64,000 bases of DNA from Leptolyngbya sp. FACHB-321 (lineage in GTDB: Bacteria; Cyanobacteriota; Cyanobacteriia; Leptolyngbyales; Leptolyngbyaceae). Positions 26,108-34,813 of the stretch are shown here, in pieces (positions within the stretch are counted from its first letter, which is position 1; every line of letters starts with the position of its first letter). The stretch covers positions 186,001 through 250,000 of the forward strand of contig NZ_JACJPI010000042.1 in assembly GCF_014695975.1 (NCBI RefSeq), given 5' to 3'. Below the pieces are notes generated by a model. That model made no database searches. It was not told where the DNA came from and saw only the letters and a program-made list of their open reading frames with translations. The translations under genes were made by a program, and so were the position numbers.

Positions 26108-27058
26108 TTATCCTTCTGGTTTCCGCCCCTTGCTAAACACTCCCTGAAAAGCGGTGGCTTCAGCAACATTTTTGCCTTCATTCAACAGATAGTCGAAGAA
26201 GGTGCGAGCAATCACGGATAGCTGCTTACCAGAGGGATAAATGACATACCAATAGTGTTCGATCGGAAAGCCGTCTACATCCAGAATGGTTAACTGACTA
26301 TTAGGTCCTTCCAGCGCCAGCGTATGCAACGACAGTACCGAAATGCCCAGCCCACCAGCGATTGCCTGCTTAATTGCTTCGTTACTGCCCAAATCTAGTT
26401 TTACCTTAAGCTCTAAACCCTGCTCATCAAACCGCTTTTGCACCGCTTTGCGCGTTCCCGAACCAGGCTCCCGCATAATGAACGGTTCTTCTGCCAACCG
26501 TTTAAGGGGAATATTGCGCTCCTGCGCCAGGGGATGATGACGTTGAGCCAGCACTACCAAAGGGTTTTCGAGAAAGGGATGCACTTTTACATCAATGTCT
26601 TCAGGTAGCTGGCTCAGAATGTACAGATCATTGCGATTGTCTGCCAGACTTTCTAACACCCACGCATGGTTATTCACCGTTAATGAAACATCAATACCCG
26701 GATAGCGTTGACAAAAGGGTCCTAGCAAGCGGGGAATGACGTACTTTGCAGTCGTCACCACTGCCAACCGCAATGCGCCTTGTTTGAGCCCTTTGAGATC
26801 AGCGATCGCAATCTCAAACTGCAACAAGCGATCAAAGAGTTCTCGGCAAGTTGTGTACAGCTCCTTGCCAGCACTAGTGAGATAGAGCCGTTTGCCGACC
26901 TGCTCAAATAACGGCAAACCAACTGATTTTGACAGTTGTTTCACCTGCATCGACACGGTTGGTTGCGTCAGAAAGAGTTCTTCCGCAGCGCGAGTAAAGC
27001 TGTTGTGGCGCGCAACTGCCTCAAACACTTTCAACTGATGGAGCGTTGCATTCTTCAA
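26108..27058 (-). CDS. LysR-type regulator, CmpR/CbbR-like
   Basis: From a TTG at 27058 the protein has 316 residues. An N-terminal winged helix-turn-helix (ATLHQLKVFEAVARHNSFTR then AAEELFLTQPTVSMQVKQL) is followed by a periplasmic-binding-like effector domain. Segments such as VTTAKYVIPRLLGPFCQRYP and EPFIMREPGSGTRKAV are typical of the CmpR group, which activates inorganic-carbon uptake and high-light genes in response to 2-phosphoglycolate or RuBP. GAGGA seven bases before the TTG supports this start; a longer version (to 27190) would add 44 non-conserved residues. No carbon-uptake genes are adjacent, so its targets are elsewhere or unknown. Confidence 0.85.
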   Translation of the reverse strand: MKNATLHQLKVFEAVARHNSFTRAAEELFLTQPTVSMQVKQLSKSVGLPLFEQVGKRLYLTSAGKELYTTCRELFDRLLQFEIAIADLKGLKQGALRLAVVTTAKYVIPRLLGPFCQRYPGIDVSLTVNNHAWVLESLADNRNDLYILSQLPEDIDVKVHPFLENPLVVLAQRHHPLAQERNIPLKRLAEEPFIMREPGSGTRKAVQKRFDEQGLELKVKLDLGSNEAIKQAIAGGLGISVLSLHTLALEGPNSQLTILDVDGFPIEHYWYVIYPSGKQLSVIARTFFDYLLNEGKNVAEATAFQGVFSKGRKPEG

Positions 27059-27372
27059 GCAGGGTTCCTCAAGGCTCTTCCATAAACCAGAATCTATGAT
27101 TCTAGAGGAATAGTGTGATTTCTGTTTATGGATTTCAACAGTATCATCGTTGGTATGAGTCCAAACTCCCTTCTCACTAGCGTTGCACACGCTTCACTGT
27201 TAGCGACATCTCAGAGCATCCGTCTTGCCTGACTCACAAGCCGATAGGTCTGAAAAGCGATGGTGCTGTGCCACTGTGCAACGCTTCCCTTTTTGCCTTT
27301 GCGATCGCCTACCGTTGAGCCAATAGTTGAACGCACTATATCAAATTATACAAAGAGATTATCCCTTCATCA

Positions 27373-28137
27373 TCAATCAGGTTTGGCAGGGCAATAGTTA
27401 GATAAAAGTGGTAGCGATCGCACGGAGTGTTGCTCCTCTAAACAACGCCAAAACTGCAAAAGTTGTTCTCCCACTGCTTCTGGATAGAAGTAGTGAAAAA
27501 AGTGACGACCATCGGGACACTGCCAGAGTGCATCGTCTGACTTAAAGCACTCTAGCCATTCTTGCAGCGCTGGCGGATGGACGACCGGATCGGTCTTGCT
27601 GCCGCACACCATTAAGGGCATTGTGACGCCACCTCTTGGTAAGTGAGCCAGCCTAAACAGGGAATGTGGTGAAGGCGCCTCTTCTAAATCGCGCTCTAGA
27701 GACGTAACTAACGCTTTGATGCCATAGGGAAGTTGTTGCCCAAACAGACTACGAATAACGCACGCCAAAAGCTGCTGACGACTACATGCAATGAGTTGGC
27801 GCTGTACATAATAGTGCGCTTGCCATGTAATACCAGGCTGTGCCGCTACTGACAGGAGCGTCAGCGATTGTACTTGCTCTGGATACAGACGGGCATAAGT
27901 CAAACCTAAGACTCCACTCAGACCATGACCTGCTAGATGAACAGGATGCTGACGGCATTGCAGAAAGTCATGTAGTAACTCAACGGCTGTCTCCAGTGAG
28001 CTGGCTTCATCGTCCGCTTGGCTATACTCCCATCGTGCCACTGTAAGATGCTCTGACAGGTAACGTAAAAGCGGTTGATCAAAACGCTTCAAACTAGGGC
28101 TAGCGTTGAGCCAAAGGACGTCAAAGGAGAGGGACAT
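27373..28137 (-). CDS. Alpha/beta-hydrolase-fold protein lacking the nucleophile serine
   Basis: The 254-residue protein has the alpha/beta-hydrolase layout: the nucleophile elbow lies in VHLAGHGLSGVLGLTYARLY (66-85), a C-terminal acidic residue in CGSKTDPVVHP and a histidine in DGRHFFHYF. In the usual G-H-S-x-G-G elbow the serine position is G72, so the elbow reads G70-H71-G72-L73-S74-G75. It is therefore probably not a serine hydrolase unless S74 substitutes. Other residues look well conserved, which argues for a retained non-hydrolytic or altered role. It lies upstream of the LysR gene on the same strand, 314 bases away. Confidence 0.75.
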   Translation of the reverse strand: MSLSFDVLWLNASPSLKRFDQPLLRYLSEHLTVARWEYSQADDEASSLETAVELLHDFLQCRQHPVHLAGHGLSGVLGLTYARLYPEQVQSLTLLSVAAQPGITWQAHYYVQRQLIACSRQQLLACVIRSLFGQQLPYGIKALVTSLERDLEEAPSPHSLFRLAHLPRGGVTMPLMVCGSKTDPVVHPPALQEWLECFKSDDALWQCPDGRHFFHYFYPEAVGEQLLQFWRCLEEQHSVRSLPLLSNYCPAKPD

Positions 28138-28258
28138 GAAAACTCCAAGTGGTAAGGGGTAAGGAGTGAGGAAAGTTTTAAGTTCTGAGTTCGTTTTGCC
28201 AGTTGACAGCTAACAACTTCTTCCGGCTGCTAGCTTCAAACAGACAGCTGCCACAAAC

Positions 28259-28453
28259 TTATTGCATTAAAGTCTCAATAAGAAACTGGGCACATCCTAT
28301 CATGACTATTGCGACTATATAGCAATAGCAAGCTGCAAATAAGTGTAAATTTAGATGTTGAGTGAAACTCTCAGCCTTGAAGACCTGCTTTTCAGCGTTA
28401 AAGTAGCTTGGGACGATTCCTTCTAGAAGTAGGACGGCAAAAGCTATTGCCAT
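28259..28453 (-). CDS. Possible small membrane protein (64 residues)
   Basis: A 64-codon frame with two hydrophobic stretches (about 2-16 and 37-58). There is no ribosome-binding site ahead of the ATG, and base composition does not distinguish it from spacer. It may be chance. Confidence 0.25.
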   Translation of the reverse strand: MAIAFAVLLLEGIVPSYFNAEKQVFKAESFTQHLNLHLFAACYCYIVAIVMIGCAQFLIETLMQ

Positions 28454-28551
28454 TTAGTTTCAATAGCTTTGTGCTACAGTTGCCTCTGTGACAAGTGCTT
28501 GTCCAAGACTGTTATCCCCATCATTTAGCAGCTTTATGCTTCTCGCTTCCA

Positions 28552-28665
28552 ATGCTTAAGGACTGGTGGCGGCAAGTATTCAAGCTGTTTTTGTTCCTGA
28601 ACAAACATGATTGGGCTACGTATGGCACTGCTCCTTCAAGTAAGGCTGGCACTCGTGACAGTTAG
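28552..28665 (+). CDS. Possible small protein (37 residues)
   Basis: A short frame encodes MLKDWWRQVFKLFLFLNKHD then WATYGTAPSSKAGTRDS: an amphipathic aromatic helix with a polar tail. The composition looks protein-like and the frame is on the strand of the downstream gene, but no ribosome site is visible and I know no homologue. The rest of 28138-28897 holds a purine-rich stretch near 28150-28175 and nothing else recognisable. Confidence 0.35.
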   Translation: MLKDWWRQVFKLFLFLNKHDWATYGTAPSSKAGTRDS

Positions 28666-29038
28666 AGTCAGCTTTTTAGATGGCTTACCAGTAGCTACTA
28701 AGAGTATCCAGTAAGAAGATACGCTCTAGTTTTAGCGTGATTGTGTAGGGCAAGGCTGCGTCTATTTTTTAGACTTCCTTTAGTTGGAAGCGAAGTTGGC
28801 TGAAGGGTAAAATTACGGGTCACAAATCTTGGCGATCGTAGCAAAATAGGCTAGGGTTGCCTGAAAGCCCGGCTATAAGGCTGATTTCCGACGGAAGATG
28901 AGAACGCCTGCTTTCTACTTCAGTAAGCATCCTGGCATTAGTCACTATCTTGAAATAGTTGGTTTCTGCGCGGCATTTAGTCTTTCAAGCCCGCTGCCTA
29001 GGGCCTATATAGTGAGTTTACGGTTGGAGGAAAAAGTG

Positions 29039-30979
29039 GTGTTGCGTCATGTTTCTGTGTCGTTCTTGACGGTCATAGCCTTGCTACCTGGTTATGCCGT
29101 TGCTCATGCTGCTCCTGTGCCGCAACTATCGCCACCTACCGTCACTACTGTGCTGCCAGCCAATACTCCAGGCATAGTGCTAGTAAATGCTAAACCAACT
29201 GCATGGGCAGCGCTCGATCGCTTCAATCCCTTACCAGAATCGCTTCGCATTCCTTTCAGCGTGCCGTTTTTACCCGGCGCGATCAACTTTACTCAGGATA
29301 TTCAGCCCTGGCTTGGCGACCAAGTAGCAGTGGCGTTAGTGCCAACAGCAGGATCGATCGCAGGTACAGTCCTACAAACCCTGGACGCAAGTGCAGTGTT
29401 AGTGGCACCCATCAAAGATCGCGATCGCTTCGATCGTTTTCTCAGTAAGCTCAAAGCAACACGAGGCAACCCAGACATTGAGCGGGAATATAAAGGGGTC
29501 ACGCTGCTGCAATGGTCTGCATCGGCTGAGGAAACCTCCCCTGCTACAGAAGAACCAGATGCAACAACTCAACGTAGCATTCCGTGGCGTGGGTTTGTCC
29601 AGCCGACTCGTGCCTTGCTAGGGCAGCCCGTGAAGCAGCTAGTGGCGCAGCTAGAGACAATACCACCTGCTTCAGAACCAGAGGAGCCGTCAAGCTCAGA
29701 CGAGTCAACAGACCCGGACGAGACACCAAAACCAGATAAACCATCAGATTTTGATGCGTCAGAGTTGTTAAAGCCAAAAGGTATGGCGATCGCTTTACTA
29801 CCAGGCAATGTTGCTGTGGCTGTACAGGCGCAGACTCTAGAAGACTTGATTGATGCCCGTGCTGAAAAAGAACCACTGACGCAGAACCCTTTGTTTCGAC
29901 GCACGTTGCAACATCCTCATGCAGAACGATCGCTCCTGACTAGCTACGGCAATGTTGCAGCAATTAGTAAGTTTATCTTAGCGATCGTCAAAGCCTCGCC
30001 AGCATCAACGTTTGGCTTAGGCTTACCAACTCTGTATGAAAGCCAACTTTCTGCCCTGACGAAGCTTTATAGCACGGCTGATAGCCATATCTGGCTACAA
30101 CCAGAGGGCATTCACAGTCAGGTCAATATCTACTACACAACACCGCGACCCGATCTGGCAACACGGGCAACGTCCGATGCAAACCAAATGGTGACTCGTC
30201 TACCTGCTGCGACCTTCCTCTCTGCTAGCAGTCGCAACTTTAAGGAGCAGTGGCAAACCTCGCTCAAAGAGTCCCAGAAAGATCCAAATACTCAGCTTGC
30301 CCTGACAGGCTTTCGCGAATCACTGCGTGCTGTGGGGCTAGATCCTGAAAAAGACGTATTTCCTTGGATGGACGGTGAGTATGCGTTTTTCCTCTTTCCA
30401 GCCAGGGGTGGTCTTTTTAACTCCATTAACTCCAAGCTTGACTTGGGGGTGGGTTTGATAATTCAAACCAGCGATCGCGCTGCTGCGGAACTTGCCCTCA
30501 AAAAGCTGGATCAGTTTGTTAAAAAAGAGGCGAAGGGTGAAGTGGCAATTGTGCCCAAACGACTGAAAGGGCAGTCGATCGTTAGTTGGGAAGCCAAGGA
30601 TAGGGGCAAAACGCTGAGCTTTCTTTCACATGGCTGGGTTGATGCCAACACACTCGTCATTACAACAGGGGTGACACCAATGGCTGCACTCAACCCCAAA
30701 CCTTATTTGCCCCTGCACTTGAACCACACCTTTCAAACTGCCACCGCTAGTTTTCCTATCCCTAACGATGGCTACTTCTACGTCAATATGGGCGCAACGC
30801 TTTCTTTCCTTTACAACCTAATCTTGCCCCCTGTATCTACCAGTGATTCGCTGTTTGTACAGGAATTTCAACGGATAGCAGGCACCGTTCGCAGTGTTAG
30901 CACGTCAAACTCTGCAACTGCCGACGCACAACGATTGGACTCGCTTTGGGTACTGGCTCCAGTAAAGCAGCCGCAGTAG
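29039..30979 (+). CDS. DUF3352 family exported protein
   Basis: A large secreted protein of the DUF3352 family, common in cyanobacteria, function unknown. The start is taken at a GTG at 29039, eight bases after GGAGG, which puts a normal signal peptide at the N-terminus (LRHVSVSFLTVIALLPGYAVAHA); the longer frame from 28898 would precede it with 47 residues unlikely to be translated. The mature protein begins with the family's LPANTPGIVLVNAKPTAWAA block and continues with repeated alpha-beta units; residues roughly 205-240 are an acidic, Ser/Pro-rich linker. Probably periplasmic or surface-associated. It converges with hemL, with a large palindrome in between. Confidence 0.82.
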   Translation: MLRHVSVSFLTVIALLPGYAVAHAAPVPQLSPPTVTTVLPANTPGIVLVNAKPTAWAALDRFNPLPESLRIPFSVPFLPGAINFTQDIQPWLGDQVAVALVPTAGSIAGTVLQTLDASAVLVAPIKDRDRFDRFLSKLKATRGNPDIEREYKGVTLLQWSASAEETSPATEEPDATTQRSIPWRGFVQPTRALLGQPVKQLVAQLETIPPASEPEEPSSSDESTDPDETPKPDKPSDFDASELLKPKGMAIALLPGNVAVAVQAQTLEDLIDARAEKEPLTQNPLFRRTLQHPHAERSLLTSYGNVAAISKFILAIVKASPASTFGLGLPTLYESQLSALTKLYSTADSHIWLQPEGIHSQVNIYYTTPRPDLATRATSDANQMVTRLPAATFLSASSRNFKEQWQTSLKESQKDPNTQLALTGFRESLRAVGLDPEKDVFPWMDGEYAFFLFPARGGLFNSINSKLDLGVGLIIQTSDRAAAELALKKLDQFVKKEAKGEVAIVPKRLKGQSIVSWEAKDRGKTLSFLSHGWVDANTLVITTGVTPMAALNPKPYLPLHLNHTFQTATASFPIPNDGYFYVNMGATLSFLYNLILPPVSTSDSLFVQEFQRIAGTVRSVSTSNSATADAQRLDSLWVLAPVKQPQ

Positions 30980-31029
30980 AATGACTCGCTGTGACTGCAT
31001 TGCTACGGCTAGCTCAATGCATTTTCTTT

Positions 31030-31083
31030 GCCATAACTTTATGTGTGCGAGAGAAGGGCTATTCGCTCACATAAAGTTATGGC
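31030..31083. terminator. Large palindrome between convergent DUF3352 and hemL genes
   Basis: GCCATAACTTTATGTG (31030-31045) and CACATAAAGTTATGGC (31068-31083) are perfect complements over 16 bases; after one T-T mismatch GCGA (31047-31050) pairs with TCGC (31063-31066) around a 12-base loop. It ends 47 bases before the hemL stop and 50 after the other stop. No T-tract follows on either strand, so action as a bidirectional terminator or 3'-end stabiliser is inferred. Confidence 0.7.
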
Positions 31084-31130
31084 TTACCAGACGGTCGATC
31101 GACCCTTTCGTACTAATTGAAGCTAGAACT

Positions 31131-32429
31131 CTACAGGCTTGACAGTACAGTCCGAGCGGCTTCGAGGGTATGGTCAATATCCTCATCTGTATGAGCCAGC
31201 GAGGTAAAACCAGCCTCAAACTGCGAAGGAGCTAGATAAACGCCGTGCTCCAACATTCCGCGATGGAAACGGCTAAATTTGCTCAGGTCGGACAGTTTGG
31301 CATCCTCGTAGTTATGGACAGGTCCAGCAGTGAAGAAGAAACCAAACATACCGCTAATTTGTCCGCCACAGGAGGCGTGCCCAGTCTCTTTCGCAATTTG
31401 CAGCAGCCCGGTTGCAAGGCGCTTCGTGATGCGATCGAGTTGCTCGTAGGTGCCTGGTTGCCGCAGTAGCTCCAGCGTCTTAATACCCGCTGTCATCGCT
31501 AGAGGATTACCAGACAGGGTACCTGCCTGGTACATAGGACCGGCTGGAGCAACCATTGCCATAATGTCGCGTCGTCCGCCATACGCACCCACTGGCAAAC
31601 CACCGCCAATGATCTTACCGAGGGTTGTTAGGTCAGGAGTAATGCCAAACTTCTCTTGGGCACCACCATAGGCAATGCGGAAGCCAGTCATCACTTCATC
31701 AAAGACTAGCAGCGCGCCGTATTCACGGGTTAGTTCCTGTAGCCCTGGCAAGAAGCCTGCATCAGGTGGAATAAAACCCGCGTTACCAACGATCGGCTCC
31801 AAAATGACGCCAGCGATCGCATCAGGATTAGCTTCAAACAACGCTTTCACAGCTTCTAAATCGTTGAATGGAGCCGTCAGCGTATTGTCAGTTGTCGATT
31901 TTGGCACTCCTGGGGAATCAGGCAACCCTAGCGTTGCTACACCCGACCCAGCTTTCACTAGAAACATATCAGCGTGCCCGTGATAGCAGCCTTCAAATTT
32001 GATGATTTTTTCCCGCCCGGTGAAGGCACGCATCAGGCGCAGCACCGACATACACGCTTCTGTACCTGAATTGACGAAGCGCACCATTTCGATACTGGGC
32101 ACCGCATCAATAACCATTTCAGCCAGAACATTCTCCAGGCTAGAGGGTGCGCCAAAGCTAGTACCTTTTTCTAGCGCTTCATGTAGTGCTTTCAGTACGT
32201 CGGGATGAGCATGACCACAGATAGCAGGTCCCCAGGTGCCGATGTAGTCAATGTAGCGGTTGCCATCGACATCCCAGGCATAGGCTCCTTTAACATGGTC
32301 GAACACAATCGGCTGCCCGCCGACTGATTTGAATGCACGGACAGGCGAGCTAACGCCTCCTGGCATCAGCTTTTGAGCAGCGGCAAAAATTTCTTCTGAT
32401 TTGGTTGTATTCAAGCTTGTGGTAATCAA
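31131..32429 (-). CDS. hemL: Glutamate-1-semialdehyde 2,1-aminomutase
   Basis: HemL converts glutamate-1-semialdehyde to 5-aminolevulinate, the entry to haem, bilin and chlorophyll. This PLP-dependent class III aminotransferase-fold protein has 432 residues; PLP lysine K272 is in [18 protein letters not shown], and [14 protein letters not shown] (243-256) and [20 protein letters not shown] (120-139) are diagnostic. It belongs to the C5 pathway that starts from Glu-tRNA (gltX is 11 kb away). Single gene, divergent from the ChaB-like gene. Confidence 0.97.
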   Translation of the reverse strand: MITTSLNTTKSEEIFAAAQKLMPGGVSSPVRAFKSVGGQPIVFDHVKGAYAWDVDGNRYIDYIGTWGPAICGHAHPDVLKALHEALEKGTSFGAPSSLENVLAEMVIDAVPSIEMVRFVNSGTEACMSVLRLMRAFTGREKIIKFEGCYHGHADMFLVKAGSGVATLGLPDSPGVPKSTTDNTLTAPFNDLEAVKALFEANPDAIAGVILEPIVGNAGFIPPDAGFLPGLQELTREYGALLVFDEVMTGFRIAYGGAQEKFGITPDLTTLGKIIGGGLPVGAYGGRRDIMAMVAPAGPMYQAGTLSGNPLAMTAGIKTLELLRQPGTYEQLDRITKRLATGLLQIAKETGHASCGGQISGMFGFFFTAGPVHNYEDAKLSDLSKFSRFHRGMLEHGVYLAPSQFEAGFTSLAHTDEDIDHTLEAARTVLSSL

Positions 32430-32558
32430 AGTTGTCTCCTTAACGTTCGGTAGGTTGAATAGCTTCGATCAAAGGAATTCAGCCTAAAGAGGGTGTGCAG
32501 TTTTTTGCAGCGTTTTACTATGTCATTATCCCATTTGCCATTGCAGGAGTTGATTGCT

Positions 32559-32750
32559 ATGTCTTACTTAAACAATCAAGATTTGCCTGTTAGTATTCGT
32601 ACCCGCCTCTCAGAAGCAGCACAAAACTTTTACCGAGTTGCGTTTAACTCAGCGATCCAATGGTATGGCGAAGAGTCAAAAGCACATCAGATTGCCTGGA
32701 GTGCGGTGAGAAACCAGATGTGTAGTCCCAACAGTGCTATCCTTCGCTAG
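32559..32750 (+). CDS. ChaB-like small protein
   Basis: From the ATG at 32559 (AGGAG about ten bases upstream) the 63-residue protein reads DLPVSIRTRLSEAAQNFYRV then AFNSAIQWYGEESKAHQIAW, matching the ChaB pattern DLPxxVRxxLPxxAQxxYxxAFNxAxxxY…AHxxAWxAV. ChaB is a small helical protein once linked to cation transport regulation in E. coli; cyanobacterial and phage versions are widespread and their role is unclear. A longer frame from 32493 would add 22 residues without support. Confidence 0.8.
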   Translation: MSYLNNQDLPVSIRTRLSEAAQNFYRVAFNSAIQWYGEESKAHQIAWSAVRNQMCSPNSAILR

Positions 32751-32779
32751 TCTAAAACGATCAGCGGTTTGCTTTAACC

Positions 32780-33685
32780 TTATCCTTGAGATGATTCTGC
32801 CTGCAAATCATTAATCAGTTGTGCAAGTTCCTCACTGGTGGCTCGGTAGACGTTACCGCAAAAGTCGCAGATTGCTTCGGCTCCATGATCGCGATCAATC
32901 ATATCTTGTAGCTCCGCCGTACTAAATAGTTTGAGCGCACGAAGGGCACGATCGAACGAACAGCGGCAATGAAACCGTACTAGCTGCACTTCTGGCAAAA
33001 TTTCTAGCCCCAAATCACCTAGCAGCAGCTCAAAAATATCGGGCAGTGTTTTGCCCTCTTGCAACAGTGGTGTAAAGCCAGATAGGGAGGAAAGGCGCGA
33101 CTCTAATAGCTCAACTAACGTTTCATCGCTGGCAGCTTTAGGTAAGACCTGAATCAGCAAGCCTCCTGCTGCCGTCACACCACTTGCTTCGACAAACACG
33201 CCCAAAACAAGCGCTGAAGGCGTTTGCTCAGAAGTGACGAGGTAATGCGTCAAGTCGTCGCCGATTTCACCTGAAACCAGTTCCACCGTGCTGGAGTAGG
33301 GGTAGCCATAGCCAACATCTCGAACCACATATACATAGCCATCTTGCCCAACTGCACCACCTACGTCTAGTTTGCCTTTAGCACTCGGCGGTAATTCGAT
33401 CGTGGGGTTATCCACATAGCCACGTACTGTCCCATCCAGTCCGGCATCAATCAAGATGCCACCCAGAGGACCATTGCCCCGTATGCGAATGTTGATCCTT
33501 GACTCAGCCCGCTTCATGCTGGATACGAGCAGTAGTCCGGCTGTCATTGTCCGACCCAACGCTGCTGTCGCAACATACGAAAGATTGTGCCGCTGTCTGG
33601 CTTCTTCGGTCAAGCGGGTTGTGATCACTCCCACAGCCCGGATGCCTCCCTCAGCTGCGGTAGCGCGAATTAGCTGATCAGCCAT
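32780..33685 (-). CDS. hslO: Redox-regulated chaperone Hsp33
   Basis: Hsp33 is a cytoplasmic holdase activated when its zinc-bound cysteines are oxidised. The 301-residue protein has the normal N-terminal domain and a C-terminal zinc centre with HCRC and, about 30 residues later, CDFCGN, the CxC…CxxC set. This fits a photosynthetic cell exposed to oxidants. Convergent with the ChaB-like gene. Confidence 0.95.
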   Translation of the reverse strand: MADQLIRATAAEGGIRAVGVITTRLTEEARQRHNLSYVATAALGRTMTAGLLLVSSMKRAESRINIRIRGNGPLGGILIDAGLDGTVRGYVDNPTIELPPSAKGKLDVGGAVGQDGYVYVVRDVGYGYPYSSTVELVSGEIGDDLTHYLVTSEQTPSALVLGVFVEASGVTAAGGLLIQVLPKAASDETLVELLESRLSSLSGFTPLLQEGKTLPDIFELLLGDLGLEILPEVQLVRFHCRCSFDRALRALKLFSTAELQDMIDRDHGAEAICDFCGNVYRATSEELAQLINDLQAESSQG

Positions 33686-33867
33686 GAAAATTCCTTACGT
33701 TTCTTAACCATCCTATCCTTCTATTCTAAAGTGTTGGAGAACAGTCAGAAGGACGGAAACAGGTTAAAGACGTTTCATTTAAGGGCTCGCTCCACCACTT
33801 TCCACTTTTGGCTTTTTGGCGTTTCTCCTACATTTGGCATACTGAAGGAGTTGTCTCTATCATTGTC

Positions 33868-34248
33868 ATGCTTGGCATCTTTCAGCAAAGTAGTCTCCGC
33901 ATTGAAATTGCTGCTTCAGAAGCAGATTTACGGCAGAGTTTAACTGACTCAGGTAAGCTGCAACAGTGGCTATCACCGCTGCGGCTTGAGCGGGGCTTAC
34001 CCGAACAATTACAGCCAGGGTTGACGTTTACTAGTTGGGCAGGTCCGATCGCCATTCAGCAGACTGTGGATCAAGTACAGCCAAACAGCCTGCGTCTACT
34101 CTTGAGCCAGGGTGTTGATGGTTTTCACGAATGGTACTGGGGTGATGGTTGGGTACAGTCTCGGTTAGAAGGTGTTTCGCTATTGCCCCTAAACTTGGCG
34201 CAGACGGCAAGCCTGCTGCAACTCCGACGGTTTCTTGCTAGCAAATAA
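33868..34248 (+). CDS. SRPBCC-like protein
   Basis: A 126-residue protein (from ATG at 33868) resembling the START/SRPBCC lipid-binding fold: SLRIEIAASEADLRQSLTDS, then KLQQWLSPLRLERGLPEQLQ and alternating beta strands, ending in a long amphipathic helix. Function unknown. The start is uncertain: AAGGAG at about 33845 lies too far from the ATG and would better suit an unusual codon a few residues earlier. It ends eight bases before the thioredoxin-like gene, so the two are probably co-transcribed. Confidence 0.6.
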   Translation: MLGIFQQSSLRIEIAASEADLRQSLTDSGKLQQWLSPLRLERGLPEQLQPGLTFTSWAGPIAIQQTVDQVQPNSLRLLLSQGVDGFHEWYWGDGWVQSRLEGVSLLPLNLAQTASLLQLRRFLASK

Positions 34249-34256
34249 ATTAACGA

Positions 34257-34772
34257 ATGAAAACACTTCACGCTTTGGTTCTAGCAGGCGCGTTAGTCAG
34301 TACAGGTTTGGCGCTTGCAGTCGGCATTGTACGCTCGGATGCAATCGCTCCTTCATTCTTCGGTTCTAAGGAAGGGACAACGATCGCTCAACCGACCGTC
34401 GCTCCAATCACAGTGGCTCAATCTGAATCTACAGCTGCTCCGGTTAGCACTCTTCCGCCTATCACTACAACGTCTAGTACTGCGGCGATCGCACTAGCAA
34501 AGCACCTCAAACGTGTAGGAGCAAAGATGTATGGAGCCTATTGGTGCCCTCACTGTCATGAGCAACTGCAATTGTTTGGGCAGAAAGCTGTCGCCCAGCT
34601 TCCTTATATCGAGTGCGTTAATGATGGGAAAAACTCACGCCCTAACCTTTGCGAAGCAGAAAAAATTGAGGGCTATCCTACTTGGAAAATTAGGGGCAAA
34701 ACCTACATGGGCACTCAATCGCTTGACGAGCTTGCAACGGCATCAGGCTATAAAGGCTCGCGCAGTTTCTAG
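34257..34772 (+). CDS. Membrane-anchored or secreted thioredoxin-like protein (LTO1/VKOR-type Trx domain)
   Basis: Residues 1-25 are a signal or anchor; 30-75 a Thr/Ser/Pro-rich linker; 80-171 a thioredoxin-like domain with the redox motif C97-P-H-C100 (GAYWCPHCHEQ) and two further cysteines C120 and C132. The domain resembles the C-terminal thioredoxin domain fused to VKOR in cyanobacteria and to plant LTO1, ending with GYPTWKIRGKTYMGTQSLDE. Here it stands alone without the VKOR membrane part. A role in disulfide formation in the lumen or periplasm, with a VKOR partner encoded elsewhere, is inferred. Confidence 0.8.
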   Translation: MKTLHALVLAGALVSTGLALAVGIVRSDAIAPSFFGSKEGTTIAQPTVAPITVAQSESTAAPVSTLPPITTTSSTAAIALAKHLKRVGAKMYGAYWCPHCHEQLQLFGQKAVAQLPYIECVNDGKNSRPNLCEAEKIEGYPTWKIRGKTYMGTQSLDELATASGYKGSRSF

Positions 34773-34813
34773 CTATCTGGTATGCAGTACTCTTCCGGGT
34801 TGCCCCTGCCCTG

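Noticed and set aside
29104-29904. Several antisense frames within the DUF3352 gene
   Set aside because: Low-complexity mirror translations of a well-supported gene.
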